Origin: Microcaldota archaeon
GTDB taxonomy: Archaea > Micrarchaeota > Micrarchaeia > Micrarchaeales > CABMGC01
Length of the DNA: 59,621 nt
Direction of reading: 5' to 3'
Assembly (NCBI GenBank): GCA_021817325.1
Contig: JAKAVK010000021.1
Span: forward strand, 1-59,621
The translations under genes and the position numbers were made by a program. Shown here one piece after another: positions 38,005-49,000 of this stretch (its first letter is position 1; each line of letters opens with the position of its first letter). The notes under the pieces are model-generated. The model saw only the letters and a program-made list of their open reading frames with translations. It ran no database searches and was not told where the DNA came from.

Positions 38005-41000
38005 CTATCGTTTTCTGGTGCGCATGTACACCGCATAGAGCAGCACCAGGATGATTGCCGCTGCGCCGGCGACCAGAAGATAGCTTTCCCACGCTGGCGA
38101 AGCAGCCTGCGGCACTGTAGGTGGACTTATTGCATTGGCAGTATTGCTGGTAATATTGGAGGCGGTTGTGTTTATTTTGCGTGTACTGTTTACTGGAAGT
38201 GCATTTGATGTGGCAGACGCATTTGAAGATGTGGTGCGCCGTGCGGTTGAATTTGCTGCAGTGCTGTTTACCGTGGCGGTCTTATTTGAAGATTGAGCGG
38301 ATGGCGGTGCGACGATGCTGTTGCTTGTAGTCTGGGATGCCTTGCCATATATCACCTCATATGTTGCGGACCCGTATACCGTGTAGTTCTCGCCGCAGGC
38401 GTGGCCTGACCCGATGCCGTAGACATCGCCTTCGTAGACGAATACACCTGCCGGGGAAGTGAATGAGCAGGCGAAGCTGAAATTGAGATAGTCCGACTGC
38501 GGCACGGTGACCGCCGCGGGAAGCTGACTCTGGCTGAATTCCGATGCATTTGCCGCGCCAGACCCTACAACATATGCGTATATTACAGCAGCATTTGAAG
38601 TTTCAGAACCAACCAGATTGTCACCGAGTACAACAGTCTGTGCTGAAGGCTTGCCTGCCCCTCTGCTGGAAGGAGCCGCAACTATGGCGAGTTCTCCGGC
38701 GGGAGCGCTGTTCGCCGTGGCCCCTGTAGCGTCAACTACCAAAACATTGGCATTTAACGTGTCTCCTATAAGATTGGCGTTTGGGGTGAATGCAAAGGTA
38801 TTGCCTGAGGCGGACAGTCCGGAGTATATTGTGCTGTTTACCAGTGTGTTTGTTACGCTGTTGTAGATCCTGAATGAGTATGAGAATGGTTCCGTACCGC
38901 CAGTGACAGTCGCCGTATAGGCTATCGTACCGTAGGCATATACGTTTCCAGAGGACGGTGTTTCGCTCAGGAATACGGCAGGCGCCGGGTTTATCGCGAC
39001 ATAACTATCTGCGCTGTTTGCCGTGCCCATAGAGGTATTGATTATGGTAATGCTATTGGACAGTTGATTGACTATGTAGGCGTATGCGCCCGATGGCGAG
39101 AAGGCTATTCCTGTCGGGCGGGCCATATCTGCACTGCTTACGCTGCCTTGCGCCGAGTTTGCTGCGGCGTATATTACTGACAGATTATCGGTTTGCTGGT
39201 TGGTGACGTATGCGTATGCGCCCGATGGCGAGAAGGCTATACCGGCCGGGGAGGAGAAGGCGCCGCTGACCGCACCGATCACAGAGTTTGTTGCGGTGTT
39301 GACTATTAGCGCGTTGCCAGATGCATAATTTATGACGTAGACGTAGGTTCCGGATGGGGAGAAGGCGGCCCCTATCGGACGGTCCATACCGCCTGCAATA
39401 GAGCCAACCACGGTGTTGGTCGCGGTGTCGATGATCACCACGTTGTTGCTTTCGAAGTTGGCCACATATGCATATGCGCCCGATGGCGAGAAGGCTATAC
39501 CGTAAGGATAGGAAAAGCCATTTGAAATAGTGTTTACCACAGTGTTGGTCGCGGTGTCGATGATTGATATGCTGTTTGAAGCGGCATATGACGCGTAAGC
39601 ATAGGTGCCCGAAGGGGAGAAGGCGATTCTCGTAGGGGCGCCAATTGCATTGGATACCGAAGCTGTCACTGCGTTTGTCTCTGTGTCAATGATTACGATG
39701 TTGCCTGAACCGTTGCCATAGTTCAGCACGTAGGCGTAGGTTCCGGATGGGGAGATGGAGGCTCCCAACGGCGTATACATGCCGCTTGCAATGGTGCCGA
39801 TGACAGGCACCTCTTCTGGCGTATTATCCGCAACGAATGCACAGTAATATGTGTCATAAACAGGATACAGAGGCGAGAAAGTTGCGGATGTTGAGGTGAT
39901 GCCAATCCGCTGCTGGAGCAGGGTCGATCCTTGATTGCATGAAGGGGTAGACGAAGAGTATAGCGAGGCGGAGTATGGCTGCGAACCGCCGGACCATGAT
40001 GCAGCGAATGTCACTGATTGCCCCATATCTATTGCCGTATTTGAAGGGGTGAGGGTCACTGCGGATAGCTTGGGATTTATTGTAATAACACCAGTGTAGG
40101 GACTGTTGACTGTTGTAGGATGCGAGTCGGTAACAAGCACGTTCACCTCGATGGTATTGCCCACATATGCGGATGGCGCAGTCCACACGAACGCATTTGT
40201 GGTCGATTGGTTTGTGTATTGTTGCGAAAATACAATGGCATTTGTTATCGTATTTGTGAATAGGTAGTTATAGGTATACGGCGCCGTGCCGCCAGACGAG
40301 ATGTGTGCGGTTAAGGTGAGGCTCTGCCCCGCGTCCATCTGGGCTGGCGATAATGGCAGGGAGTTAACTGATGGAGTCGCTGGAGGTGAGTACAGGCCTG
40401 TTCCCCATAGCCCACCAGAGTATACGGCACTGGAAACCGCAACTGCACCTGAATTCGAGAGTGTGGCGATTACATTGTATGTGTTCTGGCCCGTCTGGTT
40501 GCACAGTGCGAGCGCAACGGTCTCGAAGTTATCGCCTCCGGATTGCAGGAACTGTTGCGTGCAGCCGCTCGGCCATGCAATGCTCGTACATTCATAGAAG
40601 CCGCAGCTGACCATCAGCGCGGTTGCAGCAGGCTGGCCAGAGGCGATACTGTTTGTTGAATATGAATACGTGTAGCTTGTAGTGGCCGATTGGGCCGCTG
40701 CGCCGGCGAGGTTGCTTAGCTGCGGAGTACCGCTTGTAGTCATCACCTCAAGCCCTGCGACTGCTATGTCGCTTTGGGTGGAGGAGTCGCTGCAGCTGGA
40801 CGAGGCGTATGTGTTACCTACTTCGGCATATGAACCGGCACTGGCTGCCAGAACAGGCCAAGAAGGAGTGTTCAAGGCTGCATTCCCGTCACCTCCCCAG
40901 CAGAAGTTGCCCGGTGAGGAAACGCCAGGCAGATTGCATGAAGCTGATTTAGATCCTGTTGCGTTACAAGAGGCAATATAGTATGTCTCAGTCTTGACTG

Positions 41001-42114
41001 CTGCACCTAATGTCGTGCCTGGCATTACCCCGTTGGGCGGGTAGGCACGGGTGCGAGCCCATTGAACTACATCTGTTGCTGTTCCAGAACTAGAATACGC
41101 AAGCCATATACTCGGATATGAAGTAGAAGCCCATGTATATTGCGTATTCGTTCCAGACAATTCATTTGCATAGTTTTCGTAAGCTTGTTCGCTTCCTGTT
41201 GCAGACCATATTAAAGTTTGTATATATCCTCCTGAAGTGTATTGTTGTGTGCCTGGACTAATACCAAACGAGCCTAATGCGCTTTCTATGCTCCATCCAT
41301 TAATAGCTCCTAGAGTATCGTAATTTGTTGCATCACCTTGGGTCAATGACCATCCATTTCTTATCTGCCAGCTCCCTGAAACAGAAGACGGTATGTACAC
41401 CTCGAATATGCTTGTGGGCACCGCAATCTTGCCATATAGCCACATAGATGGGTCTGAACCTGTAAGTTCAGCGCCATTATCTACAGAAAATGTCCCAGTC
41501 ACGGAACCTTGCGACCATTTGCTTGTGTTGAGGCTTGTTCCAGCAAAGTTGTCGTAGAAGCTGAACACGTTTGCGCCGTTATCATATTCCGCATATGTTG
41601 AAGATAACTGCGGGGCCTCTCCGGTAATGGTATTTGAGAGCGTAGGCTGCGAGTTGAGTACATTGCTTGTCCATCCTAGGTATATGGTATTTGCAGCGGC
41701 GATCCCTGTATTTGCGGGCAGGAACGAAGAGGGCCAGTTGTACTCCACCCAGTACAGTATGTTCGCGCTGCCTGCCAAAGCGTTTGCAGAGGCGTCCGAT
41801 GTGCATGTCGAATTTGCCGTATTCTCATTGAGCATGTTGCCTTCCATCCATGAGTTGATTATGGTGCCGTTTGCAAAGAAGAATTCAGCATTGTTCAGGT
41901 TGCAGGTCTCGTACTGCTGATACGCTATCGCATTTACCCCTATAATCCCTCCTGTGCCTGTTGCTCCAATTGCAATAGGTGTATTAGGAGCTACCGCTGT
42001 ACTTTGGTAATTTGTCAGCGTTATGGGTGCATACGCTATTATGCCCTTGGGAGTCGTGACTGCAAATGCTGGCGAGATCGCAGCAACAAACAGCACAAGC
42101 CATTGCATCCTCAT
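38005..42114 (-). CDS. Giant surface protein: DUF2341-like N-term, Ig/PKD-like modules, YVTN beta-propeller, C-terminal TM anchor
   Basis: 1369 aa; N-term signal; six SPSGxYxY repeats; C-term SYLLVAGAAAIILVLLYAVYMRTRKR. Confidence 0.75.
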   Translation of the reverse strand: MRMQWLVLFVAAISPAFAVTTPKGIIAYAPITLTNYQSTAVAPNTPIAIGATGTGGIIGVNAIAYQQYETCNLNNAEFFFANGTIINSWMEGNMLNENTANSTCTSDASANALAGSANILYWVEYNWPSSFLPANTGIAAANTIYLGWTSNVLNSQPTLSNTITGEAPQLSSTYAEYDNGANVFSFYDNFAGTSLNTSKWSQGSVTGTFSVDNGAELTGSDPSMWLYGKIAVPTSIFEVYIPSSVSGSWQIRNGWSLTQGDATNYDTLGAINGWSIESALGSFGISPGTQQYTSGGYIQTLIWSATGSEQAYENYANELSGTNTQYTWASTSYPSIWLAYSSSGTATDVVQWARTRAYPPNGVMPGTTLGAAVKTETYYIASCNATGSKSASCNLPGVSSPGNFCWGGDGNAALNTPSWPVLAASAGSYAEVGNTYASSSCSDSSTQSDIAVAGLEVMTTSGTPQLSNLAGAAAQSATTSYTYSYSTNSIASGQPAATALMVSCGFYECTSIAWPSGCTQQFLQSGGDNFETVALALCNQTGQNTYNVIATLSNSGAVAVSSAVYSGGLWGTGLYSPPATPSVNSLPLSPAQMDAGQSLTLTAHISSGGTAPYTYNYLFTNTITNAIVFSQQYTNQSTTNAFVWTAPSAYVGNTIEVNVLVTDSHPTTVNSPYTGVITINPKLSAVTLTPSNTAIDMGQSVTFAASWSGGSQPYSASLYSSSTPSCNQGSTLLQQRIGITSTSATFSPLYPVYDTYYCAFVADNTPEEVPVIGTIASGMYTPLGASISPSGTYAYVLNYGNGSGNIVIIDTETNAVTASVSNAIGAPTRIAFSPSGTYAYASYAASNSISIIDTATNTVVNTISNGFSYPYGIAFSPSGAYAYVANFESNNVVIIDTATNTVVGSIAGGMDRPIGAAFSPSGTYVYVINYASGNALIVNTATNSVIGAVSGAFSSPAGIAFSPSGAYAYVTNQQTDNLSVIYAAANSAQGSVSSADMARPTGIAFSPSGAYAYIVNQLSNSITIINTSMGTANSADSYVAINPAPAVFLSETPSSGNVYAYGTIAYTATVTGGTEPFSYSFRIYNSVTNTLVNSTIYSGLSASGNTFAFTPNANLIGDTLNANVLVVDATGATANSAPAGELAIVAAPSSRGAGKPSAQTVVLGDNLVGSETSNAAVIYAYVVGSGAANASEFSQSQLPAAVTVPQSDYLNFSFACSFTSPAGVFVYEGDVYGIGSGHACGENYTVYGSATYEVIYGKASQTTSNSIVAPPSAQSSNKTATVNSTAANSTARRTTSSNASATSNALPVNSTRKINTTASNITSNTANAISPPTVPQAASPAWESYLLVAGAAAIILVLLYAVYMRTRKR
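39000..39790 (-). repeat. Tandem beta-propeller-coding repeats, period ~129-135 bp
   Basis: Recurrent (GCG/GTT)CC(C/G)GATGG(C/G)GAGAAGGC units near 39086, 39218, 39347, 39476, 39605, 39740. Confidence 0.75.
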
Positions 42115-42157
42115 ATTCTCTGAATTAACCTAGCCACTCTAAACCTTAAAAATCGAT

Positions 42158-42975
42158 ATGTTACGCATTCTCATTGATAACATGAAGAACAACGTAACAC
42201 TACCATTAGGTAGTTTATCCGTGATTGATAAAATAGAATCGGATTACGGCCTGATATCGGGTATCTCCGGAAAGGTGGGCGGCAAGTCCCGTAATTTTGT
42301 AGGCATGGTAAAACCCCTCCTCTGCAACAGAATGGATGACGCCGTATCCGTTCACCAGATATTGCCGATGTCTTCTGAAGAAAGATTTGGCCTTCTAGGC
42401 ATCAACGGGAGTATTGCAGGGAGGTCCCTTTACAGAGCACTGCAAAAGGTCGGCAGAGAATTTCCTATCCTTCCAAAGGGCGACGAACTAATCAAAAAGG
42501 CGAAAAGGCACAAGGCAGTCCAGATGTTTCCATCGAAAGAGGGATGGATTGGACTTTACCCCGAAATCCAACATTCTCTTGTCGACAGACACAACCTTAC
42601 ATAACTGGGATAGAGGGATTCTTCATTCTTGAGAACTCCTTGGATATCGAACCGCAGAAGATACTCTAACTCTACAAACAAAGAGATGTTGCGGAGAAGT
42701 TCATAAGAGGAATGAAGGAAGGCGGTGAGCTCAGACCAATCAGGCACTGGAATAAATACGCAATCATAGGTGCTTTGTTCAGCTGTTTCTTTGCAACTGC
42801 CATGATAAATTTGACACTGAATTCATGCAAGGATCCTAATGTCAAAAATTTCAAGTTACTCAGAAAGTACCTTGGAATTTGACATTTACTGTGATTTATC
42901 CGCAAAATGCATTCAGAATCAGGGTCGTAAGCAATCTTTCACCGCCAATCAGGGCGGTTTTGGGCGATTTTCCCC
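42158..42975 (+). pseudogene. Degenerate IS1634/IS4-like DDE transposase remnant
   Basis: ORF 42158-42604 then in-frame stop-containing [60 protein letters not shown] and VIYPQNAFRIRVVSNLSPPIRAVLGDF. Confidence 0.65.
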
Positions 42976-43159
42976 CAAATATGGGGATAATGGGGATAAA
43001 AACTTCAACCTGCGCTGGTAAAAGTCGATTTGGCGAATCGAGTTGGGTCAAAAGGTTAGAGACTTCGCTACTCAAAGTGGCGAACTTAAGTCTCTGAGAG
43101 GATTTCAAAGCTAGACTTAATATACCTTAGGCGTTCCCCGCTCTGTATCTAGTAGCGAG

Positions 43160-43198
43160 ACTGCTGTGTCTGGCGGCTTGCATCCGCCCATCAGCAGT
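43160..43198. terminator. Two-tier hairpin at the 3' end of the 43191-45968 gene
   Basis: ACTGCTG...GGCGG-CTTGCAT-CCGCC...CAGCAGT. Confidence 0.45.
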
Positions 43199-45968
43199 GG
43201 TACTCAAGCGCGCTAACCTGCACTGAATTCGGGGAGACCACATTGTTTGGGTAATAGTAGTTCCCGAAATTTACAATCTCTATCGGTGTACAGCTGTTAA
43301 ACCAATCATTTTCGCTGCCGAACTGGCTCCATGCTTCTGTGCTGTCTATGGGACTCGTGGTGAACGTGCCTCCGAACTCGAAGACCGCAGGTAGCGATGG
43401 GGTAATCCAGAATAGATAGTCATTGTAGTGCGAGCCGCTATACGCGGTCCCTCCTTTCATAATGAGTCCATTGTCGCTTGATATGCTCCCAAAACTCAGG
43501 TTTACACTAGTACTGCCGGGCAGCGTAGTCCCGGCAAAATCCGTGTAGTTGACAAACACCCTGCTGCCATCATCATAATAACCATAGGAGTTTGCACCGT
43601 AGCCGCACCCACTGCCCGTGTTCCACGGCTGCGGGCAGGAGAGCTGCGGAGCCTCACCAGTTACGGTATTGCTAAGCAGGTCAGCCGAAGGGCTAGCCCA
43701 CCCCAAATAGATGACATTCTGTGTCGGGGTCCCAGTATCCGCAGGCAGGAAGGCGTTCGTTGGTATTCTTATCCAATAGAGCACGTTCGCGCTGTCTGCC
43801 AAAGCGTTTGCAGAGGCGTCCGATGTGCATGTCGAATTTGCCGTATTCTCATTTAGTATGTTGCCCTCCATCCAGCTGTTCAGCACCATTCCATTTCCAA
43901 GGAAGAACTCTACATTGGCTAAGTTGCACGACTCGTATTGCTGATAGGCTATCGCGTTGAAGCCGATCACATCTGACGCCACTACTCCAACTGCCAGCTG
44001 AGAGTTTGCGGTCACTACGGCATCCTGGCTGTTTGTGAATGTTATCGGAAGGTATGCCACTATATTTGCAGGTACGGATGGGGAGCCGCTGTTGACCGTA
44101 CCTAAACTGGTCTGCGGCAGCATGCCGTTAGGTGGGTAGCTCCTGATCCTGAACCAGTATATCATGGTGCCATTAGGCGCGTACAAACCCTCCTCATCGC
44201 CCATAGACATCCCTACCTGCCATATTCCAATTGCGTTCGCAGATCTGCCCACAGTCGAATATCCTACCTGGGCGGTAGCGCTGTTTGTGGTGATATAATC
44301 GCTGAATGCCGCCGCGGCTCCGCGTGCCGGTACATAATTCAGCGAGGTATTGATTATGTTGATGTCGCCGCAGGCGCCCCCCAAAGAGATCCCAGCAGGA
44401 TCCGAAACATTGCCAAACACGCTGCTCCTATCCTGGCCATAAGTTGTCTGCCATATTGTATAGTTGAGCATACCCCCCTGGTCGCAGGGGGAGAAGAGCC
44501 ATGGTCCCACATAGGTATTGTTGTTGAAGTGGTTGTTGAAGAAGAAGGTCACGTTAGATGCAACAGCACTCCAAGTGTATTCAGGATCGCCTATCGAATC
44601 GGCGAACAAACCCTGCGTGCCGCACACATCCCTTGCACCAAGATTGCACCCCGATTTTGTGTAGTTGAACTGCAGATAGTTATTCTCAACCTGCACGTTC
44701 CTCACATTCCAATGGCATTCCCAATATAATGTATTTCCGGGATTCCGATCCACTATTGTTGCATTAGTGCACACTGAGCCGTTCAGCCCAAGGCTCACAG
44801 CGGCATTGTTGCAATAGGTTCCCGGGGTAGCGTGTCCGCAGTATCTTGCCGGGCTTTCTGCAAGCACCACTCCTCCGTAATTGCCAAGGAATGTGTTGTT
44901 AGTGATATTGAACGTGTTATTGGAGGGAGAGTGCACATACCGGTCAGAGCCGCTTTCAGAGATATATATGGCACCAGCCGCAAAGTCAGCGCCCCCAGGC
45001 CCGCCTACCTTCTCATTTCCTATAAACGTGTCGTGGTGTATTTTCGCGTTGTAACTGACCTCATATGTGATCCCCTCGTCGTAGTTGTTGATTATATAAT
45101 CGTTGCTAAAGTTGAAGCCTGCGTTGTCAGTATCGGCCCAGAGGCCTACCTCGTAATTGTTATGAACATAGTCATCCGTTACGATGCCATTGCTCACATC
45201 CCAGAACTTGCCGCCCCCTGCGCAGCCGCATCCATAGGGAGTCCCGCCGTCTATGTTATCGGTACCGTCGAATGATATCTCGTCATGGCTTAGTGTTATG
45301 TTGGTGCTTCCCCCAGCCCCCTGGAAGCCGTACTGCCCATTCTGCGTAAGACAGTCGTAACTGTCGTTATTGTAACTTGCATCGAATACGCCTGCGCCGT
45401 CCGTATCTCTTATGGTGGAGTGGAGCACCTTCCATCCCCGCGACGCTCCTTGGTTGACCTCGCCTGCCTGAAGTGAGGCGTAAGGCGCGCCGAAGTTCTG
45501 TATAGTGAGGTACTCAATTGTTACGTTTGTCGCACCGCCTGAAAGCGCGTAATCGTTATAGTGCTGGCCGTCTATTATGGCGTTGGGAGCGCCTATGAGC
45601 GTGTCGTAGGATCGAAGGCCTACCTGGGAGTATATCCCAGGGCCCAGATAGTATATTCCAGGCTCCAACCAGAAGGTGCTCCCATTCGGGTAATCTGCTA
45701 TCACCTGCTCCAGATTCTCCGATGCATTTACTGCGATTGAGCCTGGAGGTTGTGTCGATGGACCGGTTAGCTCAGAGGCATTGCCGCAGATGTGCACAGG
45801 CGGGCTTGTAATGGCGCCTGTAGCAAGCGCATTTGCAGGCGGAGGAGACGCAAGGGCGGGGGTGTATGTAGCCGAAGCGAACAGGAAAAGTGCAACCGCG
45901 ATGATCCTAAGCGGTCTCCCTGCCTTCTCTGCACCATGGCATAGCAACACGATCGTCTCTTTCTTCAT
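43191..45968 (-). CDS. Surface protein: right-handed beta-helix (pectate-lyase-like) plus DUF2341-like domain, no C-terminal TM
   Basis: NGSTFWLEPGIYYLGPGIYSQ, ATNVTIEYLTIQNFG, STNITLSHDEISFDGTDN, NFSNDYIINNYDEGITYE; C-term domain matches N-term of the 38005-42114 protein. Confidence 0.75.
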   Translation of the reverse strand: MKKETIVLLCHGAEKAGRPLRIIAVALFLFASATYTPALASPPPANALATGAITSPPVHICGNASELTGPSTQPPGSIAVNASENLEQVIADYPNGSTFWLEPGIYYLGPGIYSQVGLRSYDTLIGAPNAIIDGQHYNDYALSGGATNVTIEYLTIQNFGAPYASLQAGEVNQGASRGWKVLHSTIRDTDGAGVFDASYNNDSYDCLTQNGQYGFQGAGGSTNITLSHDEISFDGTDNIDGGTPYGCGCAGGGKFWDVSNGIVTDDYVHNNYEVGLWADTDNAGFNFSNDYIINNYDEGITYEVSYNAKIHHDTFIGNEKVGGPGGADFAAGAIYISESGSDRYVHSPSNNTFNITNNTFLGNYGGVVLAESPARYCGHATPGTYCNNAAVSLGLNGSVCTNATIVDRNPGNTLYWECHWNVRNVQVENNYLQFNYTKSGCNLGARDVCGTQGLFADSIGDPEYTWSAVASNVTFFFNNHFNNNTYVGPWLFSPCDQGGMLNYTIWQTTYGQDRSSVFGNVSDPAGISLGGACGDINIINTSLNYVPARGAAAAFSDYITTNSATAQVGYSTVGRSANAIGIWQVGMSMGDEEGLYAPNGTMIYWFRIRSYPPNGMLPQTSLGTVNSGSPSVPANIVAYLPITFTNSQDAVVTANSQLAVGVVASDVIGFNAIAYQQYESCNLANVEFFLGNGMVLNSWMEGNILNENTANSTCTSDASANALADSANVLYWIRIPTNAFLPADTGTPTQNVIYLGWASPSADLLSNTVTGEAPQLSCPQPWNTGSGCGYGANSYGYYDDGSRVFVNYTDFAGTTLPGSTSVNLSFGSISSDNGLIMKGGTAYSGSHYNDYLFWITPSLPAVFEFGGTFTTSPIDSTEAWSQFGSENDWFNSCTPIEIVNFGNYYYPNNVVSPNSVQVSALEYHC

Positions 45969-46013
45969 AATAAATGGGTCGTGTAAAAGTATAAAAATGT
46001 TGAACTAAACCAT

Positions 46014-49000
46014 ATGATGGATTTAATGGGCAAATCCTATCTCCGAGTGTTTACCAATTCAAATATTCCCCTCCGGTCCCTGTACATTGCACTATCATTA
46101 ATCGCTCTTGCCGGTATACTGCATGCAACGAGCTATGACCAGATCAGCGTCAGCACGGCTACCGACTACAAAGCATACCAGAACCTGGGGCATGCAGGCC
46201 CTGATGCGACCGGTCTGAACATATCCAACATCTCCGAGTACTCGCAGACCCTCCTTCTAATCAGTAATGTGCCAGGCTCATTCCAGTATCCAGGCCAGAA
46301 ATCACTTAGCGTATTCTACGTACTGAACCCCTTCGAGCTGAACGAGGTTGCCAACGCAATGCAGCCGAGCGCGAATACCATATACGCCCCGGCAAACACA
46401 CCGCCTTCCCAGGCTTACACGCTCATAAACGTGGCATACGGCGGTCCAAGCAACACCGTCTCTAGTACTTATCCCCTCAGGGTGTTCGTTACCGGGTACA
46501 CTAACACATCATCAAGCTATGGTGGCTTTGCGCCATACACCACCACCTATTCAAACGTCATAACCACAAATTCCGGCACGCTGATCATACCTGAACTCTA
46601 CAATGTCACCGGCATATACCTAAACAGGCCGCTAATGGGCCAGGTAAATGTGTCTGTATGGGATGTCTCCTACAAAAATCCCAGCAATGCCGTGGAGCTG
46701 GCGTACCTAAACAGCATTCCCGGAGGCCTGATCCTATACGGCCCAGACTCATCGCTTCAGGATTATTATTCGGTAGATCCTGGAAATATGCCTATACGAT
46801 ACGACAACAGCGGATACTCGTCTGTAAATTTCACGCTGGTTCAAAATGCAAACCCCCCTGTAATCAATGCCGCGCAGCAATTCTATGCGTATTACATGAA
46901 CACCATAGTTAACAACACCACAGCTCCGGCGACTTTTGCATTCGGCATAGTCAACTCCTCGGTAGGTGCATGGAGCGGCATTGCCCCAACAGATATAAAC
47001 TACACTGCCTCGTCAAGCAATACCCCTGGCGCAGGCAACCATGTGACCTACATCTCCCCAGGAGGTCCATCAACCAGCGTGCAAGCGGCATTTTCGAACC
47101 CTGCCGGAAGCAATGTCGTTACTATAAGCCCGCAAGCCCTTACCTTCAACCTGGCAGAGATCAACGAGTCATACATAAGTCCGCAGTCTGCTACGCTAGT
47201 ACCTCAACCATCCTCCGCAACTGTTGATTCCCGTATCTCGCTCAATGCCACAGTCGAATACGGCAAAGCCCCGTATGCCTATGACTATATAGTATTCAAT
47301 GCGATGAGCAACTCGGTGGTTGCCAACATAGTACAGGCTAACCAGCTGGCTTCCAATACTTACATCTGGATTCCAAGCTCCACAGGCATATTCTATGCAA
47401 ATGTGGTGGTAACGGACGCGGATTCGAACTCGGTCAGTTCAGCACATACCGGCAGCATCACCGTGGACGCATATGCACCAATGTCTACCCCAACCATCTC
47501 GTCGAGCGCTACTGCGCTGGCAGTAGGCCACAGTGTTACCTTCAATGCAGCTGTCAGTGGCGGGGCGGTGCCGTACACATACAATTTTGCAGTATACAAC
47601 TCCGCCTCCGGAGCGCTATTGGCGGACAGGCAGTACAATGGCATTTATCAAGGTGCTGAGACCTTCGTCTGGAACGCTACCTCCCCAGGCACGGTCTATG
47701 CAAATGTGGTAGTTACCGACTCATACCCAAATACTGTAAGTTCCGCGCACACTGCAGGCATACTTATCGAGAACCTGACAACGCCAGCGGTTACCGAATC
47801 TCCAACAGTGGTGGATACCGGCCATACCGTAGACATCACCGCCAAGGTATCAGGCGGCACCCCTCCATACACCTATAATTTCATTGTGGTAAGCAATCCG
47901 CTTACAAATGCCACTCTTACAACGCTGCTTGTGACCAACTCACTGCCGCAGTACACTTTTACATGGTATGTGCCCTCAACGTATCCGCATACGCCTGCCA
48001 ATGTGAGGGTGACAGTTACCGATGGACTAGGAGTAAGCGTAAATTCTATATGGTCGCCTTATGCGTTTGTGACCAACGTCATTCAAGTGGGCGGAAGTCC
48101 GGACGGCCTTAGCCTCTACCCTTCCGGAAACACGGTGTATGTGAATGATTATAATAGCGACACAATCAATGTGATCAACACTTCATCCGCAAGTCTCACA
48201 GGTTCCTTAACAATACCGGCTGCCTTAACCTCGCCACTAATGTTCAACCCATCAGGCTCCACTGCCTACGGAATAAGCTACTGGGGCGGCTCTGTGTATG
48301 TGATTAATACTACAACAATGTCGGCGAATGCGATAGATGTTGGATTACGCCCTAGTTCAGAGGTGCTAAACCCCGCAGACACCCTCCTATACGTGACTAA
48401 CACTGATAGCAACACCATAAGCGTTATCAGTACCGCTACCAACACCATAATCGCCACCATCTCCGGTCTGTGGTATCCTGGTGGAATAGCAATCAGCCAA
48501 TCCGGTTCCACCCTCTACGTCTCCAACGGCGGAGCCGGGACGGTCAGCGTAATAGACACATCTACAAATTCAATAACAAATACGATCAGGGTAGGCAGCG
48601 ACCCGGGATCACTGGCAATCTCCCCATCAGGTACCCTCATGTATGTAACGAATTATGGTTCAGGCACGGTGAGTGTGATCGACACTGGCACCGATACCGT
48701 GACAAACACGATAGGTGGACTGTACCAGCCTTATGGTGTGGTGTTCAACCCTGCAGGCACTTTTGCGTATGTAACCAATCCTGGAAGCAGCCTATACATA
48801 ATAGACACCGCAACAAGCACGATTGTATATGCGCTTACGGTAACCGAGGGTGGCTTCGGAAGCATGTCCAACCTCCTGTTCAACCGGTCTGGCTACACCG
48901 CATACATAGCAGACAGTCTAGCGGGGGTCGTGAGGGTAGTGTCCCCGCTCCCATATCTGGTGATAGAGATGGCCCCGAGCATCTCCCTGGCTCCTACGTC

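Noticed and set aside
39000-39790. Possible CRISPR-like periodic repeats
   Set aside because: Period ~129-135 bp, in frame, encodes beta-propeller blades; not short repeats with unique spacers
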